A stretch of DNA of 64,000 bases from positions 11,050,540-11,114,539 of the forward strand of contig NC_064042.1 in NCBI RefSeq assembly GCF_932526225.1, given 5' to 3'. Below the pieces are notes generated by a model. That model had not been told where the DNA came from. It ran no database searches and was given only the letters and a program-made list of their open reading frames with translations. The translations under genes and the position numbers were made by a program. The stretch's first letter is position 1. Each line of letters begins with the position of its first letter. This stretch comes from Nematostella vectensis (taxonomy: Eukaryota > Cnidaria > Anthozoa > Actiniaria > Edwardsiidae). Positions 1 to 14,500 of the stretch are shown here, in pieces.

Positions 1-3000
1 GCTCGTCCTGAAGGCGCTTGTTATCGCCTTTGGAGTCGCGGAGCTGATCTTCGAGACTGCGCTTCTGGCGTCGGAGATCATCGATCTCGCGCTGAAACTT
101 TCGCACCTGTAAAGGAAGAACGCACCAAATGGTCACTTCAAAACTGTTTCTTGGACCGGATCTTGTGCACTTCAAAATGTCTTACAGAAGCGTGAATCAG
201 ATTTTATCGGAAGGAGGAAAGGGGATGATTTTGCACAAACCTTACTATTCTTCAATGTAAAAATAAAAACTGGGAGAGGTGGGATGGATGGGGGGCGATG
301 CACGCTTCCTTGAGTCCATCTCTAGCTAAACGCCTATTTTATTCATTAATAGAAAGTATGCAATAGGTATATGTTTCATAAGATAAGAAACGGAACAGTT
401 ACCGTCAACGTTTCCTGTTTTAATTTACAGGTACGTGAGATGCGACTCCCATAAGCTGCAACTTGGATAGAAAGGTAAAATAGTTCAGTGTTAAAAATAG
501 AATTTTAAGAACCTGGATTCTGGTAGTGCAATGGATCTTTTACTGTCGCAAGTAAATGTAATAAATTCGATTTTTAATTTTAGTAAAGAACTAAATCCAC
601 TAGAATCGCTTTGAAATTCAGTCCACCCTAAAAGCATCTCCACTCTTCTGCTTTGGAATAAAATAATGCAAGACAATCAAATTTAACGTGTTATTCCCGG
701 AACAAAGATTCCTTCTCATTAAACGCCCTAAGGGAAAAATATTTCATTCAAGAAGTGTATAGGAACGAGCAGGCGTCGCTTGGCGATTATCGCAATATCA
801 GATTTGTACTTAATCTTTTAAAGAATCAGGCACCCCTTTGTCATTATTTACATTTAAAAAACGCAATCTCTAATTTTCTCCTATAAAATAACATCCCTAC
901 ATCGAATTTTGAGACTTTTGGGTACTATTTGACTAAAATATCCCATTCACACGCTTGAGTTACTTTTCGTGGCTGGATGTTATCCGGTAGCTTTTCATTA
1001 AGGGAGTGATTGACATTCATTATTCGTTTACAATAAAAAGCAATAATCCATCACGGAATGTTTAGAGTATGGGTGAAAAGAAAACTTTTTTATCGACTTG
1101 CTGTCTCCTCATAACTAGGCGTTTGTGAGGCACGTTATCTCATGCAAGGCTCGTGGACTTCCCTTTTACGTAACCGTAGAGGGTCTTTTCGTGACTTATC
1201 TGGGCATCAATTACGGAATCACGAAATGAACTGTAAAATGGTCAATCAAGATATTGCAAATCTTCGGCAAGGACTTTTTATCTATATATATTTTTTATCG
1301 TTAGCTACTGCATGGTTTTCATTGCTGTTCAATGCATTGGGGGAAATATTTTAATGAAACCCATGTCAATTATCTGTTTATTGACGCGATAAATTGCTTT
1401 TCATAAACACAGCCTGCATCCTGCATCCTATTTATTGAAGTTTTACTCCTAGAAAAGTGTTTATTCATTCCCTGAACTAGCAATTGGTGCGAAGGATCGA
1501 AAACGAATACGATAATTACTGACTCCTAAGATTTCCTCGACATTTAGAATCTCATATATAAATAATGTCAATATTGAAAGAATCGCTTTATTCAGCCCTT
1601 AAAATATTGCTTGAAAGAATTAGAATAGAGAAAGTAGATAATATTTACTTTTTAAATGTCAAATGACAATTTTCTTACGAAAAAATGACGGGCTGAAGGA
1701 TTTTAGTTGCCCTGGTCGGAAGCTTCTGGCCCTATTGCTCAAAATTGTTGATTTACTACCTTTCTGCATAATCTTATATTTGTAAAATTGCATCAATGGA
1801 CAGGAAATTAAAAAAAATACGTACTGTGACATTCTTACATGGTTGTGAAACTTTATTTCGATAATGATCTTGTTTGACATTTTTTCACAATTCTCGGCTT
1901 GTGATCGTTTATATTATGGTGTATTTAAATCAGGTCAAATTTCAATTCGAATTATTCACAAGCTACTATTACGTACCCTGGCTATTTTTCTCAGTTCTTC
2001 ATGCTTTTTACCCCCAACTGTGCTATTTTTGCAATAAAATTCCGCCACCACATCAAAACAATATGTCAGTTACAATGTAACCTGTTATGTAAAAAAAGAA
2101 AAAAGTGTAATGTTGCCTTAAAATGAACACGATAAGGGCCTGGCATGGGCTTGTGGCATGCTTCTCATTTTTTTAATTCAAATTATTGTTTTACTTATTT
2201 AAAAACGCAACTATCCAAAGCCTCAAATCTAATTCCGTTCATGATATAAAAAATAATTTCTACAAATGTCGTGATGAATTCCTTCAGCGTTTTTTAATTT
2301 GTTTATTCATCTGATAGGGCCATTAAGGGACGTAATAGCTAAGAGAATAAGATCTTAAGAGTTTGTCACGGACCACAAAAATGCAAATGTGACGTATTGA
2401 ACTCGCGAGTGGTTCGTTTATACGATGCTTTGATAAAGATCGGGCAAGCCTTGCTTGGAAATGTAAAGTTGCCCACTTAATGGCTTGGCCCTAGTGTAAT
2501 GAAGTAAATATCCTATTAAGGATTCCGCACCATTTAAGGATTAAAAAGAAATTCACGCCTTCACTTAAGGTTCACTAAGTACTTAGTTAAAAATTATCAT
2601 TTAGGGAGAAAAAAGAAATTGCCTTGGAATAAAAGATGAAGATATTTACTTAGAAAATTCGAAATTAAATTGATAAATTAACTCGATGCCACCTACTGTT
2701 TTGGAATACCTCATATAGCTTACGATTACCAAGCCAGATCTTCTTATTTTTCTATTTCGGGTTATTTGGTAGTTACCGCCATCTCGGTAAAATTATTTTT
2801 TTTTAAGAATTCTTTTGTTTGGGTACATCTGAAGATGGGTTTATCTTCTCATCAGAGGTTTAGAAAATGTCTTACTCGCGATGAATGATACTAACCGCTA
2901 AACTGATACTTTTCTAAAGGCGCATTACCTTTATTAAATAAATAATATTATAACTAAAGTATTGCGGAATTTGTTGTTGTAAAGAATACAGAAAGGTATT

Positions 3001-4722
3001 AGGAAATTAACCATTTCTGATGATGGCGAATAAAATCCATCTATTGGTTTAACCTTTTATCTCTTGACAAGCACAACGCCAAAGATCTCCGAGTCTCGAA
3101 ATGTGCGTAGCCGCCTAATTTCGACCTCATTTTGTTCTGTTCCATAGCTATTCCGACGCAGCGTTAAGCACGATCCTCAAAATAATTAATTGCCTTTAAA
3201 AGATGGCTTGATTTCTCAAGGATTGTTGTCTTATGGGCTTATAACGAAAAACGAAGGGATCTTAGAAACAGATCTTCTAGGGGCGCAGTTACTTTGAATT
3301 TCGTCACAAAATCGCGTGAGCGAGATGCCTGTGTTACATATAGCAGCGGGGCTTTGAGAGTCGCGTCAAATAATGGCCGTGAAACTCAATTTGCATATGA
3401 GAGAAACCCCTCAAGGGCCCCACACATGCAAACAAAGTCTGAGCCTTAAGAAGTCAGTGGAATCGGGTCGCTTGGCAAGATAAATAGGCAAGGCTTTTTA
3501 TAAGACTGTTTACTTTGAACCCAGACCTTAGATTTCCATATGGCCCATTGACGAGTACTTTGCTTCAACATGGTGTGACCATCCAATATATTAGATACGC
3601 ACCAGTGAAGAAATCTAATTCAATAAATGCCCGAAAATGCGACGGAGGAGAACGTTTAGAAGCTAGAAAAGACGCTAAACTAGACAATAAAGTGTGATTA
3701 AACCGATCGGGATGATCTGAGGTTTTCTGTGAGGTCCTCTTTGCAAATTCCCAGGGCAGCTAATTCGCCATTGGGGTCTAATTTATACAGAGCGCTAACG
3801 TCCCGAGACAAAACAGAGCTCAGTTGACGCTCAAAATCCCGCAGCAAATAAACCCCGGCTAGCGTGGGAAGGAATACCAATCAACGCTCTACTTTGCTGG
3901 TACAGCTTCGCATAATGTACTTGATAACTCCCTTATAAAGTTTGAAATGTTTTGTTTGTTTTGTTTCTGTTTATCTTTCTAGTGTCCTAAAACCCTCATT
4001 TTGCTGTATTAATACAAGATTTTTATTCCTGACATATGGCTGAATTTTTATGGGGCAAATTGCTAGGGTAAGGCACCAGCCGTATGTTGGCTCTGCTTTA
4101 TAACATGAGGTGTTAAAGACATAACACTCAGCCATTGAAAGACAACTTATAAATTCACACCCCTAATCGGTGCTCTATCACGGCCAGAGAATCCACGCAA
4201 GAGAACAACCCCTCGAACACCGACAGAATTGAAAATACCTGCCCCTATCCAATTTTTTTTTTTATCAACATCGTCTTCATTCAGGGTGTGTCACACAAAC
4301 CAACCCGGGTCAGAAGGCTACCTTAATATACTCGAATACTCAGTGTCAGATTCCAGATTCGGGCTAGTTTGGAATAATAAGTCACGATCTAGTAAGGCGC
4401 ATAAAAAAACAAACGAGCTAAGCATTTAAGCGTCAAATCCGCGCGTCTCTAAATTTTCACGTACCTCAGCCATATGCTCTTTTTTCTGATCCTCCAGCAT
4501 AGCTTTCAACTGTCTGTACGCGGCTTCCATGTCCCCAATAACTTCTTTCGCCTCCGCGATTTGCTGTAGAGAAACATCATGACCGCCCAATCCTCCTGAC
4601 GCTGATTTCGAAGTGTAAGTGCGCACCGTCTTGCGAAAAGACGAGCTGCCAGTCGTTGGACCGCCATAACTAACGTCATAGAAGCTTGTCGACGACTTGC
4701 TCTTCGACGCTTCCTCCTCCAT
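1..4722 (-). CDS. Coiled-coil protein, N-terminal part (exons 1-2, runs off the left edge)
   Basis: Two coding exons are visible. Exon 1 is 4722 down to 4465 (86 codons, GTACGT donor, phase 0). Exon 2 runs from 106 down to the window edge after a TTTACAG acceptor. The first ~50 residues form a Ser/Thr/Gly-rich head with a basic patch (SSFRKTVRTYTSKSAS). From about residue 52 a charged coiled coil begins (IAEAKEVIGDMEAAYRQL) and continues into exon 2 (VRKFQREIDDLRRQKRSLED). The start is the only ATG in frame before the head. The pattern AK-x-x-I-x-D-[ML]-E-x-A-Y-[KR], and the intron 21-22 residues after it, match the plus-strand giant gene, so this is its head-to-head paralogue. It is likely a structural rod protein. 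The basic Ser-rich head resembles intermediate-filament heads in composition only. The function is unknown and most of the gene lies outside the window. Confidence 0.85.
107..4464 (-). other. Intron 1 of the minus-strand coiled-coil gene
   Basis: This 4.36-kb AT-rich intron has a GTACGT donor and a TTTACAG acceptor on the minus strand. Its short open frames look like chance. I see no conserved protein motif or clear repeat structure. Confidence 0.75.
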
Positions 4723-5090
4723 CGTGAATTAAAATGGCCTTGTGTTGAACAGTGTAATAAGAAGCGGTTTGCGTGAAGTTAAATTCCCTCTTGTTTGTCC
4801 AGCGCGCGTTATGTTACTGTGCGTTATGGGAACTGTTCTGTGTTATGTGGATATCACACCCTTCGTGGCTCAGGAGGGTGAGAGAGACTTTCCAAGCGCC
4901 ACTGCTGCTAGAAGACTGTAAAGTCACTTCCAATCAAGTCCGAGGTTTTTGTAGGGCGCGCGCATTAACATAGCAAGCGCCGCCTCACTATGCGAACCTG
5001 TCTAGCGCGTCGGGCCGTGACAGGGCAGTGACCTCCTCTAGAAAATTCTAAAGCGGATATTAGTGGTGGGTTTTCTTTATTACTTTGTTG
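4723..5090. promoter_or_regulatory. Candidate bidirectional promoter between head-to-head coiled-coil genes
   Basis: This is the gap between the start codon of the minus-strand gene and a probable non-coding first exon of the plus-strand gene. It is richer in G+C than its surroundings, with several GCGCGC and CGCG steps around 4950-5010. No TATA box was identified with confidence. The function is inferred from the divergent layout. Confidence 0.45.
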
Positions 5091-5224
5091 TGATGCGAGT
5101 TGTGTCGCTTTGAGTCGTAAATTATTCCTGCATCACTGGTCTTTTCGACCGTGTTCTCTCTCGCGCGATTTCGCTTCCTCCCCTTCGACGACTCCTCTAT
5201 CGCATCGCCTATCTGGAAATCAAG
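5090..5224 (+). other. Probable non-coding 5' exon of the giant coiled-coil gene
   Basis: A pyrimidine-rich stretch ends in ATCAAG followed by a good donor (GTGAGC at 5225). It could splice to the acceptor TTTGCAG at 8421-8427, which lies 91 nt before the start codon at 8519. The left end is approximate. The exon is inferred from the splice signals only. Confidence 0.4.
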
Positions 5225-8200
5225 GTGAGCTCTGTGAACTCCATTTCGCCGTAATTTCCATGGCTACGCTTCGATTGCGCTGACTTTAGCTCTAACGATT
5301 GCGTTATGTTGATATTCCTTGTGTACCGGAGCGAGCAAGAGAATAGTGAACTCGCCCAGGGTGGCTGAAGATTACACTCCTGTACACTAGCTATCTCAAC
5401 CCTTTGTTGACATAAAGTAATCTAGGTTGGTGTATAAATGTCTAGGAACCTATTGACTACATGATATGAAATGCACAACGATAATTCAACACCGATAGTG
5501 CTTTAACGACGCTTTCTTCTAAGGATTTTTTTTCTCATGGCAGCGCCTTCATTGTTTATAAGTCTCGAAGTTTAATCACCCTCATTCATATGCGTGGATT
5601 GCGTTACTCAGAACAAAACTTTCTAGAGAGCTCTAGTAAACTGTAAATATTTATTCTTAGCAAGTTCTAGTTATCAAAGCCTAACACGATATCGTCTTTG
5701 TTGAATTAAAACAACAAATGGTAGCTGAAGCTAAATTATAACCGCTACAAAAACGCGATTTAATCAATTGCTTTTTGACCGCGCGTTAGCTCGGAGGTCA
5801 AGCGCCGTTCGCTTTAATTTCAAGTGTTTCATTTAAAGGTTAGCTGAGAATTGCCCAATAGCGTTAGAATAGCTGGATCTCTACCCACTGGTTTTTCCAA
5901 CGGTACATTTCCCATGTAGATAAATACGACTGTCGTGCATGACGTGGTGAGAGTTAATTCCCAGTGGATCAGTTTTTAAAGATTTAAAAATCTCATGTGT
6001 TTGCCACTCTACGCTACGGTGCGTATCGTGGGAAAAGGGTTTCGTGCCCAGCTAGAACAAAATCCTCTCCAAGCTGGAGCTGGGCTAGGGATGTTATTTG
6101 TTTTCAACGCACTAATCTATGTTTCCCACGCACTAATATCTGTTTTCCACGCACTAATATCAGAAATATTGCTTTTGGTCGCATTAAGTAGCGTACCAAT
6201 GTCACAGTCAATCTCATGGAGTTTGTAATAAGAATACACGGCCTAATTGCTAAATCCCCGCACCTGCTAATACACCTATTAATATGACAGGGGTTTCTTC
6301 CATACCTTCTTAGCTAGAGTGCATTTTGTCTCAGACAACCATGAAATTGCCTTGAATCCTAGGTTGTAAAAAATTGCGACAATTTTAATATGCTTATTTT
6401 TCTATTTATTAGTATTTTAAGCAAAAATAGAAAGCCCTAATGTAATAGATACTTTTGACAACCTCCTGGTGTCATACTAATAGCCCTGAAATCAGACTGA
6501 TTGGAATTAAAACTTGTTTTGTGCAAATAATACCCTGTAAAATTATTTCACCTTTAATTTACATAAATTTACATATACGTATCTTTACTTATGCTTTAGC
6601 TTTACTATAAACCCTGAAACCAATATCATATCAGAATCAGAAGGTTCCTCGAATTCACATAGAATATTCATTAAATTTTATTGCAACTCAAGCTTCCAAT
6701 CTCTATTTATGTACTAGTTAGAACATGTCTAAGCTGAGCTTGCATTTAAGCTGTGAAGATCATAGGAGGCTCAGCTTGTTTGATAAAATGGCACAATGTA
6801 AAATTGTAGCAGAAACTAATTCTGCAATGATGCATAAAAGGTCTTTCACTAGTATGCTCTTTGTTCTTGAACTAATATTGATTGATTATAATATTGCACC
6901 GATTACAATCAGCGCTCTTTGATAATAAAAAAGTATTTTAAAAATATTCCTTCACAAAAACACAAGCATTTAGCCAATTCTTTCGAGGTATTTAGCAAGG
7001 GGCTTAACAGTTAGTTGGCAGATGTGAAATGCAAATAATATTGTCTCGTTGACATCTTTCACTGCAAGAACCTCCCCTAAACACCCTTGGAATCCTACCA
7101 CAGCTTGCTACTTGCCCAGCCTCCGAAACACACGAAACATCAACATACACCCGTCCTTGATACATACTGTGACTTTATTATGCAAAGCTGTTTACCACCA
7201 AGCTGCCTATTATATGCTTTGAAACTCTAACAGTTTAGGGATGACTGGATGATTAATTCAGATACTGATTCTTGTCACATCCTGAGTGTATGCAGTGAAC
7301 AACAGGAATTTAAACTAATCTTGATACTCTAAACATACTTAAAGATGAACGCAAATATAGACGTAGCAGTGGACTGTGTGTTGACAAAGGCATCTAGTGG
7401 TGAAGTAAAAGCGACGTAAATACGCGGCAAGCCTTCTAAACCAAGCTATAAATAATTATAATGCTTGAACGCCCAGCTCAGCCTAAAGGAGTAATTCTTG
7501 ACTTTTGCCCTCAATTCCATGGAAGTCTAAACTATCGTGCTCAATAAATTGTATCCTGGGAATAATCCCTTTTTATCAGACGAGGGTACCAAATGTTGTG
7601 TCATGTCCCTTGATAAGTCAATTGTAGTACCGCACCCTCGTACTTAAAACTTAAATTCTTTAAACATATGCACCTTGATTTTCCCCTCAAAAATCTCACC
7701 CTTTTTTCATAAAGTATAATTGGGAGTTTTTATTTTACCCTGGCTATTTAAGATAAAATAAACCCATCGATTGGGATTCAATAAAGCCAAGGCAAAGTCT
7801 TTTATCTAGGTTATCGGGTTTATTCGCTATGTATGCATATGTTTATTTTTTTGCCCCAATTTATTACTTGGACCTGATTAGTGTATTTTGTCTAGAAATT
7901 GCATGCCGGCCTGAAACCGCCGCTAGAAAATTCGCGAGCTTAACGGGTGAGCCTACCAGGAGACTGCAACTCGAAAGAAAGTCATGGTCGATCTGGCTCC
8001 TGTTCTTGTTATTGTCTAGCACTGTCTGCCAAACTCCGTTTGCTTTTTATTATCTTTTTATGACCTTTATCAATTGCCTGAAGGTTTCAATAACTTTCGT
8101 GACAGCAAGATTCTTTCAAGATGGAGCTACTTGAAGATCTTTGAAAAAAATTTTTTTATTTATCATTCCTTTTGTGAAGCTTTGAATTTTACAGTAAACT

Positions 8201-8427
8201 AGGGTGATATGAGCACTCTGTCATGCTTATACTTAGCGATTTAAAGTGTTGATAGAGATTTAAATTTGCACCCTGTTCGACTGCTTCTGCAATCTGGGGC
8301 ATTCTTGCCTCTACTAAAGTTGTTCGCGAGAACGTCTATTTACATAGTGTGATCGCCCAAGTACCGGAATACATTATATGCAAGACTGGTCGATGGCTCA
8401 TTCATAACTGTGCCCGTTGCTTTGCAG
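5225..8427 (+). other. Probable intron in the 5' UTR of the giant gene; no gene seen
   Basis: This 3.2-kb AT-rich stretch lies between the candidate 5' UTR donor and the acceptor before the coding start. A three-copy 21-bp repeat lies at 6099-6161. A 101-codon open frame at 7829-8134 has no recognisable motif and is not called. Confidence 0.4.
6099..6161. repeat. 21-bp tandem repeat, 3 copies
   Basis: Three adjacent copies of a unit like TGTTTTCCACGCACTAATAT plus one base. They differ at a few sites. Because 21 is a multiple of three, the repeat keeps a short frame open, which is not evidence of coding. Confidence 0.8.
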
Positions 8428-8518
8428 CAGCATCACGGCGTTGACCACCCAGTCGTGGCTGTATACCATCCTTCAACCTGGCGCACACTATCACTAATTT
8501 CCTAACTCCACCTCCACC

Positions 8519-11500
8519 ATGAGCGACGAGCAAGTCACCCCCGGACCCTCTCGCGCAGACAAGTCCTCAGAGGCTACTTACAGGAGCGAGAAATCCGAGG
8601 CAAAGAGTAGAACCTCCTTCGGGGACAACGTGTTATCGTACTCTCGCGTCCAGAGGACTTCAAGGCGACTTGACGATCGGGGGGATCTTACGCTGAAACG
8701 ATACGATGTGGCTAAAGACACGATCATCGACTTGGAGACCGCGTATAAGAGATTCCAGCTACAGATCGAAGCTGACCGCGAAAGACACCAGTACGAGGTA
8801 GGAAATCTCGAGTTTAGTCATTCATAACAAGGGGTTGCTCTCGGGCCGGCGAAAGTTGAGTTGGGTAATAATGATTGTTGTCTAGGATTCTTCGCCGTGG
8901 TACATTCAGAGCATGCAGTATACATTCCCAAATACTGCATCCAAAAAAATGTTTCTCCCCAATTGTGTTTCACCAAGGACAACAATAATACATATATGGC
9001 TATGATATATTTTTTTATTATTATTTTAAGTATTTGGTGATTGATCCTCCGATCGTGTGTGATGGTATAACGGTGTGTATATTCAACATCCTACTTGCAC
9101 ACCGTTGTATACTCGCATCTCGCCACATTCCCATTCAATAATATAGAGGAACGTACACCTATTTACATCACTATCTGAATAGTGTTTTGTTAATGAAGTT
9201 GTGTATTGGCTTTTTGTACAAGAACAAAACCAATTTTTAGCGTTAAAACGAGCGTGGTTTTAGATTTTGATTACATCTGCTTCAGTCTGGTATTCTTTAT
9301 AGGTAATGGCAATATTGACTGAGATCAGACTCATATATTAAACATGTGAAAACCGTAACAAAGCGAAAACCACAAAAGAAACTTTTCTTGCCGTGAATGC
9401 ACCTGAATCAAATTATCAGAATATTTGCTTCATTTTCACTGCACTATTGGTTTATTGATAGGTCAAAATTTTAAGATTCTCATGGTATTTTATTCTCTTG
9501 CAATTATGAATTGTATAAACAGATTATTCTCGAGAGCAATTTATCATCTCCTTTTCTTGGCAGCGATTGCAAACGAGTAAGTCCTTACTCTCTCACACTC
9601 CTAGCCATGATTGACCGGCCATGCGCAATGAAATAGACTGACATCGTGGGAAAGTACTTTATCAAAATAATAGAACCTTTCTCAGCAGATCGACTGCTTG
9701 GACAGGTTGTGTCAAGATTATAAATTTTTCTTGATCGTAGGCAACTCTTGCGTTACTTAATTTTTTTCCTTATATGGGAACCTTTAAAGAGTTTTAATGT
9801 AAGTGCTTGTCAGTATTCCATTTGTCCGTAAAGTTGTTAATGTATTGCCGTGTTGCTCGCTAGAAGCCATTTCTTTGTAAGTTTGCTAAATGATGTCCAT
9901 TATAAGTCATTGTGCATTGTTGTTTGCTGCATGCAAGAGCTGGGGTACGGGTAGATATATAAGGGAATATTCCGAATCTGTTTGCTATGCAAAGCCTTCA
10001 AACAATATAAGAATGTTTAAGAAATGTATTTATAAACATTTTCCTCACTCTGCCCTCAGATACACTCCAAGGGAGTGTATCTGAGGCAGAGTGAGGAAAA
10101 TGGCTGGTCACTACAGCTACTCGGCTGTAATGACCAGCCGAGTAGCAATTAAAACATAATTGCACACTTACGCATACCCATTAACACCGGATAAAGAATA
10201 GATAAGTGTTAAATAAATATCATTTATTTTCATTTGTTGTTAATATCATTATTATATTCTAAAATAATTTATTTACTTGTTTGTTGTGTATTTGTATACG
10301 TGTGCTCACAACTCATATATATTGATATTTAGGATCATCCGCCTTCCCCCTTCATCCCCCCCCCCCCCCCCCCCCCCACCCAACTCAAAATAAACCCTGG
10401 GAGAACGCTTTGATTTATGAAGGAATCTCGTTGGTGAATATAATTGAATATTCCACATTGTTGCCCCTGTATTTGTATTTATGATAACTGTTCGGTGCAT
10501 TAGTAATAATAACTTAAACATTATTAGCCTGCCTCGTTAATTTAATGACTATCCATGCGCATATTATTACCGAACCATCTGTCATTGTTTCGGTCCGTTA
10601 AACGTCTTATGTATGTGCTCAAGCTTAAAACCTTTCATTCCCGTATCTAATCCCCGTATTTCCCTTATTCTGTCACCCTTGCTGAACAAGGCTGAAAAAC
10701 TGTTATTCTTTCCTAATGCTGTCGACTTGCTAAACAACGCCGCCAAAACTGGTATTCCTTATCCTGTCAACCTTGCTGAACCAGGCCGCCAAACTGTTTT
10801 TCTTCCCTTATCCTAGCGCCCTTGGCTCCGAGCACCCCTTGCTTGCCAAAGAGCACTTAAGTAACACATCCTTTTTCTATTGCATCTAGACCAAGCACTC
10901 TCCTATCCTTTCGCCCTTGTGCGTCCAAGACACCAGTGTCTTACTATTTTCTTATCCTAACGCCGTTGGACGCGAGCGCAGTCGTCCTTTTCCATACGCC
11001 CTTGCTGCACCAGGGCACCAAAATATTACTCTTTCCTTATCCTAAAGCATATGTAACGCGTGGGCAATACATTGTGATTCTCCACTATCGAACAACCGTG
11101 ATATCGGTCTCCTGCTGTTATCGGTCGGTTTTCCGTATTCTACCGCCCGTATGCCCGACCACCAGTCTGTCGCCGTACGCCGTATCACATGCTGGCTTCG
11201 GCTGTAGCGTCTAACCTTGTTTCCTCTTACCCATGATCCCGAAGTTAAAATCAAACCCTGTGGATAAACCGACGCGCTATTGTCGCTCGGACGTGCTAAT
11301 GCAAGCCCTGGTGGTCAGAGGGCAATGTTGTCATTAAGCTTGTACAAATATCATCAGCAGGGTGAAATAGACTCCCATGGAATATCATAAGATTCTTATC
11401 AACGAGACAGTCAGCATACAGCATTTGTGTGGTGAACGTCACATGTCCTAAAGGGAAAGGACCCTTATTCTCCTACCATCTCCCCCCCATTATACATGAG

Positions 11501-14500
11501 AGGCTTATTAGAATGCAGCCAAACAGAAGCATACACTATGTATTCAAAAGAGTTGTAGGAAAGGGTGTTTGCGAACTGGTAAAGTCCAATATTTGGAAAG
11601 TTACTCTATGTACAAAAAGTGTGGGGCTGTCCTATTTGATAGAGGAGAGGTGTTGCCAACGTAACCAGTATTAACTCTCCAATAATACCAATACTGTATG
11701 CTCCAGTACTGATGCTCTAAGGCATGTAGCTTCTCGCCCGGGTCTTAAGATGTCAAATGCCTTAGGGCTTTGCAAACCTAGGCTCTTATCGACAACATAA
11801 ATGGGTAAAAATGGGGCCCCGAAAAAAAAAGGAAAGCAGATGACAAAGAATATATGAGTTGTGTCTAATCCCCTCTTGATTCAGAATGAGGCAATACTTG
11901 ATCGAGTTAGTTCAAGTTCTAGTTATTAGCTTCAATGTGCCAATAAAGGTCACGTCCTAGGATCGAGGGAGATTTTAGCTGGCGCCTTGTTGACGCGCGT
12001 CCTCGATTTAAAGGGCGGAAAAGGAGGCACTTGGCAAATTGCAAACGATATTACTAACATACATTGGGACCTCCAGTATCTAAATGATTCGCATCTTGAA
12101 CCTGGTAGCAGCATTGTTTAAAATCTTTTGATGAGTTGCGCAGCCAAGGCGGACTGTTTCATCCTAGGTGTCTGTCTTCGCGTAAGCGTGATCATGGTGT
12201 TGTCTATCCCGATTTCGTCTAGTGGTCTGCTGAGATCTTGTCCTGTGAAGTGCTCTGACTTGAAGAAGAAACTTTACCTTTGAAGAAGAAACTTTGAGGT
12301 TTCAATTTATCAAAGATCTACACCACCCCTCCCCCTCACCTCGTCTCATGGCGTTTATTGTGCTAGCCGCCAATGCAATCAAATAAAAACTCATTTTAGA
12401 CAGCACCCGGTTTTAATTCCTATTTGTGCCAACTCATCCAGTGCAATGCAATATTAGTTAAAGTAATATTCTGCCTGAAGATGCCGGTACTCTAAAGGTT
12501 GTTTGGCTTGTGCTATTCTAAGACAGTTTTAAATATATATTTTTTCGTTTATTTTATTATCTGAATTCCTTCGTCGGTGTTTGGTCAATCTGACCTGTCG
12601 GACCTTTCCATCAATCGCCGCATGAGTAAAGCCGCTATTTTTTTCAATTAATCTAGGTCTGTGATCCGCTGCTAACGAAACGACGCTACCGCAAAAGCTC
12701 GGGTTAAGGCCTTTTATCTCAACGCCATGCAATCATGATAGATAGTCAGGAAAAGCAGCGGAATCTGGCGGGAACATCAACGCAATGCGGATCGATTACT
12801 GGAAATACCAAGGCATAGGTCTTGATAACTACGATACAGTAACTGTCTTATCTCAAGTCTTGGACCTCAAGTGGGTTATTAGACTCGTATGATGCATTTA
12901 TTCAACAATAGCATTTAACACCATAAGTAAATACAAATCAGGCTGTCTAGTTCATCATAGGGACTACAATTTTTAGATGAAACTTATTGACCATGAACAC
13001 CATTCCATATCGTTTGCGGCAATTATTGTAAGTCATGTTTTTGGTGACAAAGTAAAGAAATTTTTATATTTAAACCCTTTCCATCAAATTAATTTTAAAC
13101 CAGACTGTCATGTGTTAAACTGCAAAAGAGTCATCTAACTCCTTCCCTATTTACAGCTGTTATCTATCGTGTCCCTGCGACCTTTGACAACCCCTGCCTG
13201 AGCCTGAAGCAGCGCGATCTCCATGCTGCAATTTGCAAAAGCGATCAACAGTTCGGACCATTTTGGAAGAAGGGGGGGGGGGGGGGGGGGGTTAAGGAGA
13301 CAGACTTTATGGACGGCATATATCGAATATACTAAAGGAAAAGAAAAATTGACAAGCACTTAAATAATTGCACAACCTTTAATTTTGATAATTGTTATAG
13401 TACTAATAATTTAATGGAAATTAGTAGCGACCAACTTATTTGTCATGCTAGCTGATCCTTTTTATTAGAACTTTTTTTATAAGAACGTCCGGTCCAAATT
13501 CCTAGAATATGTCGAGGCTCAAGAGAGTGGCTCTTTCAAATAGCAAGTCAATCTGAATGTAATCGTTGCTTGAGAGCCTGGCGTTGAGAAAAGAGTTGTA
13601 GTCTTTTGGTCAGCGGTTATACAAAAAGCTCGATTCGTGGGTGAGCCCGCGGTAATGATCATAGCCCAACACGCTGATACATCATTTTATTAGTTCTTCG
13701 TGCTATTTAAATCCTTTATTTTTCTGATTTTCTATTTATTTATGGTTCATAAAAGCATACCAATGGGTACCAAAATAAGTGGTTATCTCATGGGCATTTC
13801 TTTACTTGTATTTATTTAAATTTTGTTCCGCCGGAGGAAGGCAGATAGACGATTTGAGTCCAGTTATTTCTAGGGATATACCAGTCTTTAGAGACATCCC
13901 GCCATTTTGTCTCCCTAGTAGAAAAGCTAAGTGCGAAATAGAATCATTTCCGTCGACTGATTTTGGGAATGTAATTGGTAATTGAATTCTTCGTTTTTAG
14001 ATGTTTATATCCAGATTTCTTCGCATAACTTGCTTTCTGATAAAAGTGTATGCATTTTGCTTGAACCCAATCCTAGCGCACGCCATGTTCACCGAAACAA
14101 AAATGCTTCGAAACACCATTCTTATTCTTTTTTCGAGCATAAAGAGTAAATTAATAACAAATTCTAGTCTCTTCTATACTTGTTTACGCCGCGCTAAAGC
14201 CGAGCCTTTTTATTATTTTTAGCCACACAATAAAAGCAATCTATTTTATTTGAGTTTATTTTCCTTTCCGTGTAACTCGATTGGATAAGCAGTGCCCAGA
14301 CTATTTTGGCACATTTTCTTTTGACTTCTTTTTGATTTGATTCGCCTGGCGATAGGATTTTGTTTTGTCTGAGAGAACTATCATAATTGTCTAAATGGTA
14401 GATCGGTCGTATGAATAATTTCTTTTGTTAAAAGCCCACCGATGATTATTATGTCTAGGCGACGCCCTTCAATTGTTCGATCAGGTAAATATCGTACGCA

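Noticed and set aside
3698-3880. 60-codon minus-strand frame with a protein-like look
   Set aside because: It lacks an ATG (starts with a non-ATG codon) and lies in intron 1 of the minus-strand gene. At most an old repeat or pseudogene scrap.
7829-8134. 101-codon hydrophobic frame
   Set aside because: AT-rich intron composition and no recognisable motif. The acceptor at 8427 implies it is intronic.
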